Assembly (NCBI GenBank): GCA_937952895.1
Contig: CALFYC010000051.1
Location: 1 to 6,234 of the forward strand
Length of the DNA stretch: 6,234 nucleotides
DNA from: an uncultured Neisseriaceae bacterium
GTDB taxonomy: Bacteria; Pseudomonadota; Gammaproteobacteria; Burkholderiales; UBA11063
Reading direction: 5' to 3'
Below the pieces are notes generated by a model. That model did not search any database. It saw nothing but the letters and a program-made list of their open reading frames with translations, and was not told the origin of the DNA. Every line of letters starts with the position of its first letter. Positions within the stretch are counted from its first letter, which is position 1. Below, in pieces: positions 6,151 to 6,234 of this stretch. The translations under genes and the position numbers were made by a program.

Positions 6151-6234
6151 ATATGGTATAATCAATTAATTGACACAAGCACTAATGGTGAATGGGATTA
6201 CCCTGGATCCATGGGTATTTTAAGTGATGGTTAT
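6151..6234 (+). other. GC-richer open stretch at right edge, unassigned
   Basis: The frame ending at 6234 is open from 6151 and reads protein-like (ending WDYPGSMGILSDGY), but no ATG, GTG or TTG lies in frame before the ATG at 6211. From 6171 onward GC is about 41% (26 of 64 bases), against about 23% for 6061-6170. An imperfect dyad, TACCC-TGGATCCA-T-GGGTA, sits at 6199-6217. It could be the beginning of a gene starting at 6211, a gene remnant, a dispersed repeat or a structured RNA leader. The rest of 5941-6150 shows no gene. Confidence 0.3.
6154..6162 (+). promoter_or_regulatory. Extended -10 facing the right edge
   Basis: TGGTATAAT is a perfect TGnTATAAT. It would start a rightward transcript near 6169, where base composition also changes. 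The gene or RNA it might drive lies mostly beyond the window. No matching -35 is visible. In a region this AT-rich such matches also arise by chance. Confidence 0.4.

Noticed and set aside
6170..6175. Perfect TTGACA as a -35 element
   Set aside because: No acceptable -10 hexamer lies 15-19 nt downstream; the bases at 17 nt spacing are TGGGAT.
6181..6195. STNGEW in the edge frame as another Asp-box repeat
   Set aside because: The preceding Y.GN.KYI.VG pattern of the propeller repeats is absent and the strand is opposite to the propeller gene, so the resemblance is probably chance.
6185..6223. Short plus-strand frames from ATG at 6185 and ATG at 6192
   Set aside because: They stop after about a dozen codons and lack a ribosome-binding site or recognisable product.

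Overview
The window is AT-rich bacterial chromosome-type DNA with short intergenic gaps. It carries Gram-negative envelope genes: a periplasmic MltB-type lytic transglycosylase and two Cys-anchored lipoproteins with the Ser/Gly-rich tethers usual for outer-membrane lipoproteins. The best guess is an AT-rich gammaproteobacterium of the Francisella/Fastidiosibacteraceae or Legionella/Coxiella kind. This rests on gene families and base composition only. No plasmid, phage, transposase, CRISPR array, tRNA or rRNA gene is visible.

Layout, left to right. Positions 1-427 (minus) hold the N-terminal 142 residues of a lipoprotein that runs off the left edge. Positions 532-1551 (minus) encode the MltB-family lytic transglycosylase. 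A gap of about 100 bp with overlapping divergent promoters separates it from a 12-TM sugar/osmolyte/carboxylate-type MFS permease of the MHS (ProP/KgtP/ShiA) family (plus; ATG at 1654 preferred, stop at 2913). After a 136-bp gap containing two nested inverted repeats and an extended -10 comes a two-gene operon (plus). It encodes a four-TM DUF2975 membrane protein (3050-3619) and a 68-residue YozG-type Cro/CI regulator (3631-3837). An 11-bp hairpin at 3850-3888 separates this operon from a convergent 679-residue lipoprotein (3901-5940, minus). That lipoprotein has an Ig-like N-terminal domain and thirteen 39-residue Asp-box-like beta-propeller repeats. The last 294 bp contain no assignable gene, but show an extended -10 and a GC-richer open stretch at the right edge.

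How the genes may work together. The transglycosylase and both lipoproteins are envelope proteins on the minus strand. They are tandem or nearby, but each appears to have its own promoter. The permease is divergent from the transglycosylase and could compete with it for promoter occupancy. DUF2975 plus YozG is a recurrent membrane-protein/regulator pair of unknown signal, and the dyads upstream are good candidates for its autoregulatory operator. The most notable features are the propeller lipoprotein, with a possible split 14th blade, and the DUF2975/YozG module with its nested dyads.
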